NCBI GenBank assembly: GCA_964019155.1
Contig: OZ025244.1
Coordinates: forward strand, 7,513,919-7,577,918
Length of the DNA stretch: 64,000 nt
Reading direction: 5' to 3'
From: Osedax fenrisi
Lineage: Eukaryota; Annelida; Polychaeta; Sabellida; Siboglinidae
Shown here: piece by piece, positions 49,430 to 61,754 of the stretch
How the letters are laid out: every line of letters starts with the position of its first letter
How positions within the stretch are numbered: the stretch's first letter is position 1
Program-made: the position numbers and the translations under genes
Notes under the pieces: model-generated
What the model saw: the letters and a program-made list of their open reading frames with translations, nothing else
The model's database searches: none
Told to the model about the DNA's origin: nothing

Positions 49430-50043
49430 ATGCAGATGATATTGCTATGAATTTTACAACTAATATTAATATAGAACTACAAAATGTAACCAAAAAAACC
49501 TTAATAACATTAGAAAAATAGTATATATATAATAAGTTAAAACTTAATATTAGTAAAACAGAAATGATAAATTTCAACTCAAATAAACATACAAACAATA
49601 TAATTTCAATAAATGATACATTAATAAATAACTATAAATACTACAAAAAAACCTTAAAAATAATAAATAAAGAAAATTTCGAGATCATACAAAAGAAGTA
49701 TTATTAAATAAATACACTTATACTTAGATTAGATAAGCTAGCCTATCACAATACACTAATAGATATGCATATACAAATTTTAAATCAATTACCAACAAAT
49801 TTAACTGAAATACACATACAAAATATTATAAATACTTATAAATATACTCTACGAACAAATAAAACGTATACTATACCAATTCCAAAATTAACAAGAACAA
49901 TAGATAGTTTATTGATAAAAAGTCCAACACTTTGGAACTTACTTCCAATAAATATAAAAAATATAAAAAATGATAAGGTGTTCAAGAAAAGAGTAACATA
50001 TTTAATATATTACAAAATTAATGAATTAAAATTAAAAAATTAA
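49430..50043 (+). pseudogene. LINE A reverse transcriptase C-terminal part
   Basis: GYADDIAMNFTTNINIELQN resumes the LINE A frame. LKLNISKTEMINFNSNKHTN follows, then an internal deletion relative to LINE B. The open frame at 49,765-50,043 reads LRTNKTYTIPIPKLTRTIDS and LIKSPTLWNLLPINIKNIKN, the usual C-terminal W-N-x-L-P region. Confidence 0.85.
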
Positions 50044-50320
50044 AAAAAAAACAAAAAAAATTGATGTCAAATTTTACCTGTCTACATAATTTATTTTATT
50101 TATTTATTATTACCTTTTATATCGTATATGTAAATATGAAATATATAGTTAACTATTATACTTAAAAAATAAATGTTACTGTCCCGTACACTGTATGAAT
50201 GAATGGCTGGAAACAACCTGAAAAGACCAATGTCTTATTTTGAAGCCATCTTGATTACGAAGAAAGAAAACGAAAAAGCATACTAAATGAAAAAAATAAT
50301 GGTATTAAATTACTCCAATA

Positions 50321-50324
<4 letters not shown>

Positions 50325-50362
<38 letters not shown>
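50325..50362. repeat. (TA)n microsatellite at the LINE A 3' end
   Basis: TA tract directly after ACTCCAATAAAC, the LINE A 3' end. Confidence 0.85.
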
Positions 50363-50364
<2 letters not shown>

Positions 50365-50527
50365 ATCTATATGTTGTATTATTAATTATTATTAATATTT
50401 TGAAAAAATAATCAGTATATCACAATTAATGAATAGATACATTTTAAACTGTATTGCTATATTAAATAAAATTAATACTAATTGAATATATTGTGCATTA
50501 TCTACCGACAAGTTATAATGTTACTAT

Positions 50528-50530
<3 letters not shown>

Positions 50531-50624
<94 letters not shown>
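50531..50624. repeat. (TA)n then (GT)n microsatellite
   Basis: About 83 bp of TA passing into a short GT run. Confidence 0.95.
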
Positions 50625-50625
<1 letters not shown>

Positions 50626-50826
50626 ATATATTTTCCATTATAATTATGCCATACCTTTTTTTTAAATATTTTAATAATAGTATAACAACTCAGATCGCAT
50701 ACACGTATTTCAAAATCTACATCGATAATCCCTATACAACATAAATATTAATATATGTATTAGATTATTTAAAATAAAAACGTATATATTAAATAATATA
50801 ATATAATGTATTAAGTAAATATTATA

Positions 50827-50875
50827 AGGTATTAGTTTATTAGTCAGGAAATACTTGACTAATAAACTAATACCT
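50827..50875. repeat. Hairpin, 20-bp perfect stem
   Basis: AGGTATTAGTTTATTAGTCA (50,827-50,846) is exactly inverted at 50,856-50,875 around a 9-nt loop. It is not next to any recognised element. Confidence 0.95.
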
Positions 50876-50879
50876 AAGA

Positions 50880-52795
50880 CTAATAATTCTACTGTTTCTA
50901 GTAATATTAGTTATATCTATCCGAGTTAAATATACACCCATTATAAGTTAATATACACTCATAGTTAGTCTTGTGTCGTGATAATTGAGTTATATTAATA
51001 TAAAATGTATAATTCAGGATAAGTAATATTGTCAATGGTAAATTTGGCTTCCTATTTAGCTAGGTGAATGTCTCCATGTTACAGATAGTATCTAGTTTCT
51101 GAAATCATGTTCATGAATTCCGTATTTAATAAATAGGTCCTATATCCTATGTCATGTCCTATACTGAATATATGCGTATAACTGTGTATGTATACTATAT
51201 TTTATATACTCATATATATATATATATATATATATATTATTATAATCATATATTAGTTTAATATAACAAAATAATATTGTAATGTCATTTAATTTAATTA
51301 ATACTGAAATAATTAAAATACTGTGTTAATAGATTACAAGCTATATTTACACGTTAATTCAGTATAGTATAATCAAACTTCGCAATTAATGGGATACATT
51401 TTCAATTATTATCTAATGAATTATATAATTATATTAGACTATATAGTCATATTTGTCTGTATATTTGTGTGTGATCACACCACAATATACATACCTAAAA
51501 AGATGTAGACTGAATATTAAGACTGACAAAGTTAAGTAGTGATATCTGGATTACAAACAAATATCCAAAATTTGTATAATTTTAATTATGATCCTTATAT
51601 AAAAAGGTAACCTTAACTAATATTCCTAATATTAGATAATCAATTAATCATAGCATAATTTCAATGATTTCTCAGTTGCGGACTATATTAAATCTGTTTT
51701 CAATATACACGCTACCACGTAGAGTTTATTCTAATTAGACAAATACTCACTACCACTGATATACCACCTATATATTAATTAACTTCTGTATAATATTTCA
51801 CATTTCAGTACATCCTCGTATATTGTATAGTTATATATTATCTACTTATCCGTTATATATACATATATTATATTATGTTATTGATCGTAACCCAATTCGC
51901 ATTGTGTTTCATTATAATCGTGAGGCCGTTCAGAAAAACAATTTAAACATAATGTACTAATGTATTGTTTAAAATCAAATTGTTAAGATTATAATGAGAT
52001 TAGAATGATTACATAAATAATAAATTATGAAAATATATAAAAATCTAGAAATAATATATGTGTATGTATTATTTGTATATATATATATATATATTAGAAA
52101 ACAAAATCACTCAACTATAATACTGTCAGATATTAACGAAAAAAAATCAATATTATAATTTTTATTTAAACTAAAGTTGGAGTAAGGGTTATTTACTTTC
52201 TTCAGAACTCTTCAATATATTTCTATAAACAATAATGCGACACAAAACACTATCAATGATTTTAATAGTAATACACATTATAAATCTAAGTTTTACATGT
52301 GATATATCGCGTTCTATGTACATTATTAAATTGATACGAAAATTGTCGAAACATTTCCAAAAATTAACAAATATATTTGTTAATTTTAATACGAAAGTAA
52401 ATACTTACATAACTTCTTAATACAAAATATCACAAATAAATGTACTATATTTCTAACTTACTAAATAAATAGTTTAATAACTACTTACCAATAAGTAGAT
52501 ACTTGTGGATCTATGATATGTACATTAACGAGAAGAAAGGTAGTTTTAACATATCTAACATTATAGTAATAACGAGAAATATGTCAACCGAAAACATGCC
52601 GATATTTATAATTATTCTATATTATATACTAGTGAATCTCTGTATAAAGTTATTAATATATGTTAATGGAATATGTCGTAATCACAAAATTATCAAATTC
52701 TACCTGTGATGAAACAATAATGTACATGGTTAAGTAATCATTCATTTTAAATTATAATTATGAACATTATTACTAATTTTTAAATCAAAGTAATG

Positions 52796-52884
<89 letters not shown>

Positions 52885-53657
52885 CTAATATACTCAACAA
52901 ATATATAAATTGAATAACCATCTAATATATATAGGTATATATAAACTATATAGTTATATATAGTTATATAACTCCGTTTTATAGATATAAAACAACGAAA
53001 CTTAATTAAAATATTTTAAATTATTGTTTTCAACTATTTCTAATATATTGTATTCCTGTATATTATATACATTTAGTTATACAAATGCAATATACACATG
53101 AATTTAAGTAATGTATAATAGGACATATAAGTAATATCAAAGATGTTGCGAAGCTTAGAAAAATCTTTCGTATTATTGTTATTAAGATGCATTGTAGTAA
53201 TCGATACATATATCTCACATGACATGAATTATGTCAGATGTCAATAATGTATTTTAAATTTGTAAATTATACCATAATGCATAATGATCAGGCGTGTACT
53301 TATCATACCATTACTAATAATACTAATTATTTATTTATTTACATTAATATAAATATATAAAGTTGATTATTTAATTATATTTGTATGTGATTTATTAATA
53401 AGTATTTTAATTAAGTTTATTAATTTTATTAATTATCATTAATATTACTAAACTATATATTAATTTATTTTGTTATATTAGTAAATGTTACGTATAAAAT
53501 GCAAATTAGATTATTTACACAAATAAACAATATTCTCTCTGTGAGTAAATAGCAAGTAATATATACATCGTTAAATTGGTTACATTAACAGGCATATTAA
53601 CATTTAATAGTTATACACATATACGATTCTAAAATAACTTATTATCTTCAAACTAAA

Positions 53658-53710
<53 letters not shown>

Positions 53711-54012
53711 AATATATATTCTACTTATTATAATATGATAATAATGATATATATTTATTATATAATATAATACAATAAATATATTCATTATTTCAAAGGT
53801 TTTGTTAAATAATTGTATAATTACGAATATCTAAATGTATAATATATATATATATATATAAATATATTGGTAAGGTTATGAATTATAATATATAAAATAT
53901 AATTGTACCTTGATTCAGAATTTAATATGAATGTTTCTGAAATGAATAACAATATTATAATATAAATATTATGAAATACAAATTATTATAAAATAGTATT
54001 AAAAAAATATAA

Positions 54013-54054
<42 letters not shown>

Positions 54055-54480
54055 TTAAATATACATATCATATATTAACCTAAATCGAAATTTCTAGGTA
54101 TTTCATAATAGTCATTACATAATACATTATGATCAGGTTCACAGACAAAGTAAAATTTTGTTACTATTTTTATTATTAAAATATAAATTTATTATTTTGA
54201 AATTATTATATATTTACATATATATATATATATTATCATTTTATTGATTATATTAATAAGAATATATAATTGATCCAATAGCATTTCTAATGAAAAAAAT
54301 CGATTTTCAAGTAATTCCATGATTAACTATGAGAGAAAATATAACAAACTATGTCAAATAATAAAAATAAACTATAAAAATATAAAAAAATTATAATACA
54401 AATAATAATAATATAATATATTAAAGTATTATTAAACAGTTATGTATAACATGTATATATATAAATATACACTTATAAGT
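50880..54480. other. AT-rich intergenic stretch, no gene seen
   Basis: (TA)n tracts lie at 51,208-51,237, 52,078-52,094, 52,797-52,881 (interrupted by TACA), 53,661-53,697, 53,845-53,862 and 54,017-54,051. Two frames at 52,235-52,420 and 52,503-52,709 are hydrophobic and under 70 codons. The first begins with a signal-peptide-like stretch (MILIVIHIINLSFTC), but length and composition fit chance. Confidence 0.55.
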
Positions 54481-54528
54481 CTACGACTTATTAAGGGGTC
54501 CGTTTGTATCCGCTAGGTGTATTGTATT

Positions 54529-54532
<4 letters not shown>
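54480..54532 (+). mobile_element. 3' end of the second SINE type
   Basis: GGGGTCCGTTTGTATCCGCT then TGTATTCAA before (TA)n, matching the 3' end of the unit at 12,587-12,842. The tRNA-like head is absent. Confidence 0.5.
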
Positions 54533-54575
<43 letters not shown>

Positions 54576-54819
54576 ATTTCATTGAATAAATATTATTATT
54601 ATTAATATATAAATTATTGTTATTAATGAAATAAATGATTAGTCATGATTTTATACTATTTTAATATCATCCGTAGTTCATAATCCAAATATCTTTTGAT
54701 TTGATTATTTATTTAAACACAAAAGTACTTTTATTTATTCTCTATTATATATATTAGTATTATAATTAATAACATAATTATATAGCTTATACAAATATAT
54801 AGATAATTTCCATTTTCCT

Positions 54820-55216
54820 CAGAAAAGTAGTTTACGCCAAGGATACTCCACAGAAACAGCACTAGGTACAGTACCTACTAAACCTAATTAAATACTTTGC
54901 TTCTACCCTTAATACTAATAATTGGTGTCAACTATAGTTGACTATAGTCAGGCAGGACATACCAAGTCATTTAGAAACAATTGATCACCAAATGCTACTA
55001 TCCCATATACACCTGCTTGGAGTTAGATACATTACCCTATTATGGTTTACTTAATATCTAGCTGACAATATCAACAATGTACACATATATACTCAGTTGG
55101 CAAACTGTAATACTCATATTGTTTGTCATTATTATTTTATTAATTTCATAACGGTTTATTCTGTATATTTTATTATTATTAATGATATTTATTGTTTTAC
55201 CTACTTGTATTATTTG

Positions 55217-55257
<41 letters not shown>

Positions 55258-55315
55258 TTTGTGAAACCATGTATTATTTATGTAAGTGTTTAAATAAACC
55301 TTCAATTCAATTCAA
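54820..55315 (+). pseudogene. LINE reverse-transcriptase relic with 3' end
   Basis: RQGYSTETALGTVP (about 54,837-54,880) matches the F-R-x-G-x-S-T-x-T-A-L motif of LINE fingers. Further on, LETIDHQMLLSHIHLLGVRY then ITLLWFT (about 54,970-55,050) matches the motif A to B region. The middle and C-terminal parts are deleted. The sequence ends in a CAATTCAATTCAATAAAT tail (55,300-55,318), like the LINE at 6,396-7,579. A (TA)n tract at 55,219-55,252 interrupts it. Jockey/CR1 group is likely. Confidence 0.65.
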
Positions 55316-55655
55316 TAAATGAAAAATATAAATGTAAAATAATAAAACATAATTATTACTAATTAAAAATAATAATTTATAATAAGTATGATAACTTAAT
55401 TATCAATCGTGAATGAAAGTCATTCCATCTATTATTAAAAAACACCTGAATTGCTCTCTTACCATAACTTCATAGATTATACTTATATATTAGTAGTCAT
55501 GTGAACACATTATGTTAAATGTGGATTGAAGAAGGTCATTCTAATAACTAGGAACATGATTCTTTAAAATATTACAAATTATTGTTACTCCTCTTAATCT
55601 AAAAATTGACATTTAACTAAACTTTGTTTATTCTTTCATGTAGTAAACTCTTATC

Positions 55656-55659
<4 letters not shown>

Positions 55660-55737
<78 letters not shown>
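55660..55737. repeat. (TA)n microsatellite
   Basis: About 77 bp of uninterrupted TA. Confidence 0.95.
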
Positions 55738-55739
<2 letters not shown>

Positions 55740-55741
<2 letters not shown>

Positions 55742-56458
55742 ATGACTCATGATAACATTTCAATGTTGTATATAATATAATGTATTAATATATAAATTAT
55801 ATACGTATATATGAATGTAATAATTATTATGCATATTATATTATATTTAATTTAATAATAATTGTATAACTTGTAATGTGGTTAATTACAACCCCCCTTT
55901 CAAATTCTTTTATTTTTATGAAGTAATCTCTAGAAATACACCTTTTTATGATTCTAATCTATAATAAATTATTATATTTAATATTTAATATTAATAGTAA
56001 CGAAATATTAATAAATTATAATAAATTTGTAATATTTTTAATAATGATATATGACAATTGAATTATTAATGAAATAAATAAAATATTTGTATATTAATTT
56101 GATATTTTATGTATATTAAATATATATATATATAGATTTATTTATATATTTATTTATATATGTATATCAGATTAACATATATCACATTATATAAATGTAT
56201 ATAATAATATATTGTAATACATTTTAGATTCATCAACTGAACATTATAAATGTTATATAATTTGTTTATACATAGGCATGTATTGCCCATTTAATGATTT
56301 ATATATGAGTATACAAATATATGATAATAGTATGTAATATATGTTTTCTATTATACTTTTATTTTATTAATAATTTATATTGTATAGCTCTATATTTATA
56401 TTCTAAAATACATCATTGTTGTTATATATATATAAGTTTAGAATTATATTGATATAGT
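55740..56458. other. AT-rich stretch, no gene seen
   Basis: Contains the block at 55,858-55,970 that is colinear with 3,025-3,150 (AATAATTGTATAACTTGTAA, then TCTAGAAATACACCTTTTTA against TCGAGAAATACATCTTTTTG). Confidence 0.5.
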
Positions 56459-56460
56459 TA

Positions 56461-58889
56461 AGAGGAAAGTAACGGAATACGGATACTCTCGATATCTATG
56501 AAACCATACATCCTACAAAAAAAAATTTGATAAATATAATATTCATAATTATATAAATAGTCTAAACAAATATTTTTTATTTTTTAATTATTCAAAATAT
56601 TGCTGATATATCAAATAAGGTGATTTTTGTATTAGATTTTTAAATTTCAGGAAACAATTTCAACTTAAAACATTCTCAAGAATATACAAATGTATCGATA
56701 TAATATATAACACTTTATTATTAAAAAATAAAGCATTCTAAAATGATATGTATAATTTCTATATTTATTATCAAATATTCATTAAGTTATAAACATATAT
56801 CTAGAGGTCATACATGTCCCCAATAAGGACACTCTATATGTATTAATATGAACACCCTATAACCAATCAGCGCGCAGAACTATTATAATTTTCTTAAAAC
56901 TCGCGTTATAATATTAATACCATCAATATAGTTAGTAAATTTCGTAGTCTAATAGACAAAATTGAAAGAGTGCAAATATTATTTACTAGACGATTAATTA
57001 CAAGATTCGTAGGATATACAAATTCATCAAATATTAATTATAAATCATATATAGAGAGATTGGTATATGTTAAATTAGAATTACTTGAACTTGGAAGATT
57101 ACAAATAAATCTAATTACAATTTTAAAAATTTCAAATAAGTATACAGATATAAATATATCTGATATTCTTAACATTTCTAATAATTGTAGAACTAGAGGT
57201 AATTGTAAAAAATTAAATGTAATACATAATTATGATAAAACAATTAAAAATATAATTAATAATAGATCAGTTAATATATGGAATTCATTAAATAATTATA
57301 TAATAAAATATGTATCTATTTCATCTTTTAAAAATAAAATAAACAAAATCTGTTTTGACAAACATCTTTTTTTTAACAGAAATTTAAAATTTAATATTGA
57401 TTTATTTTTCATTTTGTATCTTAATTATTGCATTATATATTATGGTTTTTTTAATGTGTTTTTGTTATAGAAAATTTGGGTTTTTATAACTATATTTCAA
57501 ATATATTATAATATAAAATTAATAATTCATTATTATTACAGATAAAGTAGGAATTATTATTTTATTTTTGTTTGTTCTGTATTATATTTTGTTATACATT
57601 TATTTTAGTTATAGATAATTCTGTTTTTTTATATCCATATTTCAAATATACTATAATATAAAATTAATAATTCATTATTATTACAGATAACGTGGGAAGT
57701 ATTATTTTATTTTTGTTTGTTCAGTATTATATGTTTGTTTTATATATATTTTGTAAATATGTTTCAAATGTATTATATTACTAAACAACAATATTAATAC
57801 TTTTCTATTATTTCAGATTATAGTGATAAGTATTATATTGTTTGTTTCGTAATATTATTGGTGTTTTGTTATTAACTGTTTTTTTATAGGTATATTGGTT
57901 TATTTTATTTGTAACTTGTTATGTTTGTATATATATATATATATATGTTTCAAATTTATTATAGGTACCTACAATTAAAATATAAAATTAATAAAGTACT
58001 AACTAATATTATTACATATGTTGGTAAGTATTACATTATTTGTTTGTTTCAGTATTATTTATTCTAGTATTGGTTTATTTGAATTTTAACATGTTCTGTT
58101 TATAATATATTTAAAATTTAACATTTAAATATTAAACTATATAAATAATAATTTATTACTAAAACAGGATACAAAGATAATAAAAATTCTATAAAGTTAA
58201 AGTAGAAATTGAATATTTCGATGCCACTTACAAAATAATGTATGTTATTTTTATTTTGATCATTTTTCTATTATTTTTACTATATGATTTATATCTACTT
58301 TCGATTGTTTTTCGTGTATTTTTACGGTAACTGTAAAACGTTTAAATTTATTTAATTTCGTATTATTCTTTGTTTATTTATATAACGTATGTTATCGTTA
58401 GCAAATATTTATACTTTATACTTTATACTTTCTTTTATATTTTCGGCTATGTATTTTCTTAAATAAATTATCAATCAATCAATAAATTTAAATCTAATTT
58501 TTTATTATTCAGATAGTTAAATTATATTATTAATTAAAAAACTAATAAAAATAATAAATTATTAACTTAAATTAAAATAAATTGTTCATAAAATTATAAA
58601 TAATGTTCATGTAATTTGTCTGATTGATTTTCATCAATCATTCATCAATAATATATAGTTTATTTGGTGTTATATATGGTATCCTTATTATAACACATGA
58701 TGTCAGTATTCGGACATGGGTACCGAATACGGACACGACCGTTGTCTATGTAATTAAGAGATTAAATAAAATTGTAATATAACAATAATATCTATCATAA
58801 AATATTAATATACTGTAATTTTTGAATAAAAATGTTGAGTCATAACATTTTAAGACCATTTATTGTCTGTATTAGGTTACTTTCCCCTG
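56461..58889. mobile_element. TIR element (TA-flanked) enclosing a LINE 3' part
   Basis: The left end AGAGGAAAGTAACGGAATAC and the reverse complement of the right end CAGGGGAAAGTAACCTAATA match strongly around GGAAAGTAAC. TA flanks both (56,459-56,460 and 58,890-58,891). Near the right end, GTATTCGG and CCGAATAC form a short inverted pair (about 58,709-58,734). The interior is mostly a LINE. No transposase is seen. The terminus is also similar to the one at 63,639. Confidence 0.6.
56935..58490 (+). pseudogene. LINE C-terminal region and long repetitive 3' UTR
   Basis: The open frame 56,970-57,470 extends a few codons upstream as FRSLIDKIERVQILFTRRLI. It continues with SYIERLVYVKLELLELGRLQ, SNNCRTRGNCKKLNVI and NRSVNIWNSLNNYIIKYVSI then SSFKNKIN, the end of a Jockey/CR1-type ORF2. 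The 3' UTR contains four imperfect units starting with TATTTCAAATATATTATAAT-type sequence at about 57,495, 57,640, 57,762 and 57,948. It ends in TCAATCAATCAATAAAT (about 58,472-58,488). The polymerase domain is missing (5' truncation). Confidence 0.8.
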
Positions 58890-58891
58890 TA

Positions 58892-59600
58892 GTTATATTA
58901 GTAAATATAAATAATGGATAATGATTAATAATTATCATTTTCATAATTTATATAATCGAATGAATTAATGAAATCACTCATTAAAAAAAGTATAGGATTA
59001 TCTGTAAAATATAATAAAATAGTATTACAAGAGTAATTTATAAATAGAAACAACATATATGAAAAAGAAATAAGGGAAAGAAAATATATTAATAGGAACA
59101 ATCAAATATCATATATAAAATATTCATAAATGATTTAAATTAATTTGAAAAGAAAAAAAAATAGAAAGAAAAATAAAATATAAAGATAACAATAAGTTAA
59201 AAATTATACAAATAATAAACCTAATTAACAAAATGAGTCTTTGAATATTGAATATAGAAAAAAAATAGCGAATATAATTATTTTAATGTGAATATTAAAA
59301 ACAAATATTTGAAAATTATCATAGAAATGACAAATTCCATGATTAATATCTTCTATTTAAAAAATGTAATTAAGTTAATTTAATTTAAGTAGTATTTACA
59401 AGTTTAGCTTGCGATCAATTTATATATTGCTAAAAGCTTATTAATTAAATTATGGTACCCCTATTTTTCACGATTATAATTTAAAAATCAAACTAAACCA
59501 AGTTAGTCTTCGGTAATGCGGCGCGAATTCAATATTATGTATCGCGATATCAGGTATTTACTGGTTGTCATGTTAACTTGGTATATATATATATATATAT
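58892..59600. other. AT-rich stretch, no gene seen
   Basis: Low-complexity A-rich sequence up to the (TA)n tract at 59,583-59,606. A slightly GC-richer patch at about 59,500-59,580 has no recognised feature. Confidence 0.5.
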
Positions 59601-59606
59601 ATATAT
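59583..59606. repeat. (TA)n microsatellite at the 3' edge of R2-like copy 2
   Basis: TA repeat that directly follows the CCATTATCCGAA end of the minus-strand R2-like element. Confidence 0.9.
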
Positions 59607-60117
59607 TCGGATAATGGTTTTTTAATAATCAGAGCCAATTATCCAATTTATTAACGAAAATATAGTAATAAAAATATGGCGAAGTAGGCAAGGGAGAAGC
59701 CAGATAATTATGAATTTTTCAATAATCCATTGCAGCAGTATTTACGATAAATATTTAGACTACCTGTCATAACAAGAATGCCGAGTAGCGTAATATCATG
59801 CTTCCTCGTGCCTAACGAATATAGGTCTTTAGATATTGGGAAGGAGGGTATGACCATGACAGTTCCAGCAAGAGGCTATGTATTATACTTAATTTAGCCT
59901 GCTTTGCACCATCAGTTTTTTAGCTTTGGGTGGTATTTCAGGTTTGTTATAGTAATCAGTTCTATGTCATTAATTAGTATCAGTATCTATTGTGTCTGTT
60001 GAAATCTGCGTATATATAATATAAACAATATCATTTAGGTATGCCAGTATGTATGGCTTGCGTAAGCCAATTTGTATTCATTTGTGTGGTTCCAGTATAG
60101 TTTTAAATTTGTACTTA
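59607..60117 (-). pseudogene. R2-like restriction-type endonuclease, decayed
   Basis: Degraded counterpart of the plus-strand region at 1,440-1,830. Parts such as TDTIDTDTN and YYNKPEIPPKAKKLM (about 60,000-59,920) align with copy 1. The catalytic core is damaged in both copies. Confidence 0.6.
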
Positions 60118-60838
60118 TTAAAGATTAATGATTAAAAGATCGTTAACGTAATTATGCATGTGAATAATGTTATTATAATTAAATCTACAGGTCTGCATAA
60201 TGTGATTTAGGAAGTCATATCTACAATTACACCATCGCCTTAAACAGTTTGTATTTATACTTTGAAACATACGTCTACATTTGTAATGGGTATACTGTAA
60301 ACTGTGCTTAAACTTTACCATATCTACAAAATAACGACCAGAAAACATCTGTATAGGAGAAAACACCGAGTGAAGTATCTGAAGGTAGTCGAAGCCAAAG
60401 TCTGACGAAATACCGAATACTTCTGTTCATTGTTTTTGATGAATTTAAATATACGTTATAGAAAGAATTAGATGATTTTTAAGCATAAACATTTGTTGTT
60501 GTTTTAGAGTAGATTTTATATATTGCCAAAAGTTTCGATGTGAGGTCATCATTAATTGAATTATTTGTATTATCCAATGCTCCTATGTTGATACCAATAT
60601 ATCTATAAGTGTACTCTATATGTAACGCCTTAATTGTAGAATTATCAATAGATAGAAAAATATATGGGTTACATATCCATTGTTTTTTATTTGGGATTAT
60701 AATTATATTCAATGTAGCGCATTTTGACTTGTTAATATTTAATCCACATTGAGTTAGTCTAAATAAAACATGATCAACTTGATATTGCATCATTGCATCA
60801 TCTTTGGCAAATAAAACCAGATCATCTGCAAATGCCAT
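60118..60838 (-). pseudogene. R2-like reverse transcriptase palm, thumb and zinc knuckle
   Basis: MAFADDLVLFAKDDAMMQYQ (60,838) has an intact ADD active site, and CGLNINKSKCATLN follows. After a stop near 60,479, IRYFVRLWLRLPSDTSLGVF matches the R2 thumb (W-L-x-L-P-x-D-T). The 60,366-60,118 frame begins MFSPIQMFSGRYFVDMVKFK and contains CNCRYDFLNHIMQTC (C-x-C-x6-H-x4-C) followed by MHNYVND, the CCHC knuckle and RHN motif that precede the endonuclease. Confidence 0.82.
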
Positions 60839-60858
60839 ATGGCTTATTATACTATATC

Positions 60859-61672
60859 CTAGTAAATTAATACTACCTTCGGCATATTATCAGTTACAAA
60901 ATATATAATGGAGTTAAAAAAAGCCGGATATATCGGGTCACCTTGTTTTATTCCACGATTGACTGGTATGCTAGGTGATACTCCATTTTTATATTTTAAT
61001 TGAGTTGAACAATCATAATAAGTACGCATGATATAATTGGTATACATTATAAGAGTCCATACTCTTTCGGCTAATGCAAAATATTTAGTAATATCCAACA
61101 AACACATCTTTAATGGGCGTATTGCATTTTTATGCTGATATATAATATTATTAATAACAACATATTCTCAACAATACAATCACGTCGAACACAATCTTTA
61201 TACCGTGAATTAAGACTAATTATGTTTTCAATTCTTCGTACCAACATTTTATGGAATAGTATATAGACTATATACATAATATCGATGACATAGTTATTGG
61301 ACGATACTGGGACTGCTTAGTAATGTGCTTAATTGTAGGGATTAAAGTAGTTAGGCCTAGTTTAAATTCGGAATGTACAGTTGACAATATGAGATAAATA
61401 TTAAAGCGTGCTGTAGTATTATTTTGACCAATTTTAGTTAAATCGCATTTTTTAAGACAACATATTCCCGGGGCGCCATCGTATAATATGCCGTTACATG
61501 ACTTTACTTCGTTTATCGTAATTTGATGTATATATTCATTACTATTATTAACAAATGAGTGGTTACATGGAATAGATAGCTTACTTATTAACTCACTCCA
61601 ATATTTAAATTGTAAATCGATTGGCATTAATTTCTTTTGTAATATATTCACCGTCGAAAATAGATTTAGCAA
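60859..61672 (-). pseudogene. R2-like reverse transcriptase, N-terminal half
   Basis: The 61,672-61,268 frame reads KLMPIDLQFKYWSELISKLS, ITINEVKSCNGILYDGAPGI and LGLTTLIPTIKHITKQSQYR then PITMSS, the fingers region of R2-type enzymes (Y-R-P-I-T). A decayed stretch with a lost motif A follows. The 61,107-60,859 frame then reads MCLLDITKYFALAERVWTLI, QLKYKNGVSPSIPVNRGIKQ then GDPIYPAFFNSIIYFV, the R-G-(I/V)-x-Q-G-D-P signature of R2/R4 elements. Confidence 0.8.
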
Positions 61673-61710
61673 GCCTGGATCCGTTTGAATACATTTGTTG
61701 CATTTGAATA

Positions 61711-61719
<9 letters not shown>

Positions 61720-61751
<32 letters not shown>
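61720..61751. repeat. (TA)n microsatellite at the 5' edge of R2-like copy 2
   Basis: TA tract next to the truncated 5' end of the minus-strand R2-like element. Confidence 0.9.

Positions 61752-61754
<3 letters not shown>

Larger units (their letters stand above)
46105..50330 (+). mobile_element. LINE A (Jockey/CR1 group), split by an inverted family member
   Basis: A plus-strand LINE in two pieces, 46,105-47,655 (endonuclease to reverse-transcriptase motif before YADD) and 49,430-50,330 (YADD to 3' UTR). The 3' UTR holds ACAACCTGAAAAGACCAATG then TCTTATTTTGAAGCCATCTT, found inverted in LINE B. The tail is TA-rich with ATCTATCTAT at about 50,362. Confidence 0.85.
59607..61715 (-). mobile_element. 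R2/R4-type non-LTR retrotransposon (copy 2)
   Basis: Longer minus-strand copy of the element at 1,014-1,955. It includes the reverse transcriptase, zinc-knuckle and decayed endonuclease regions. Its 3' end CCATTATCCGAA corresponds to CCATTGTCCGAA in copy 1, and both are followed by (TA)n. The 5' edge at about 61,700-61,715 also passes into (TA)n. The N-terminal DNA-binding zinc fingers and the 28S rRNA target of classical R2 are absent. Confidence 0.75.

Noticed and set aside
52235..52709. Two short frames, one with a signal-peptide-like start
   Set aside because: Under 70 codons, hydrophobic as expected for AT-rich DNA, with no splice or promoter support. About this many such frames are expected by chance.
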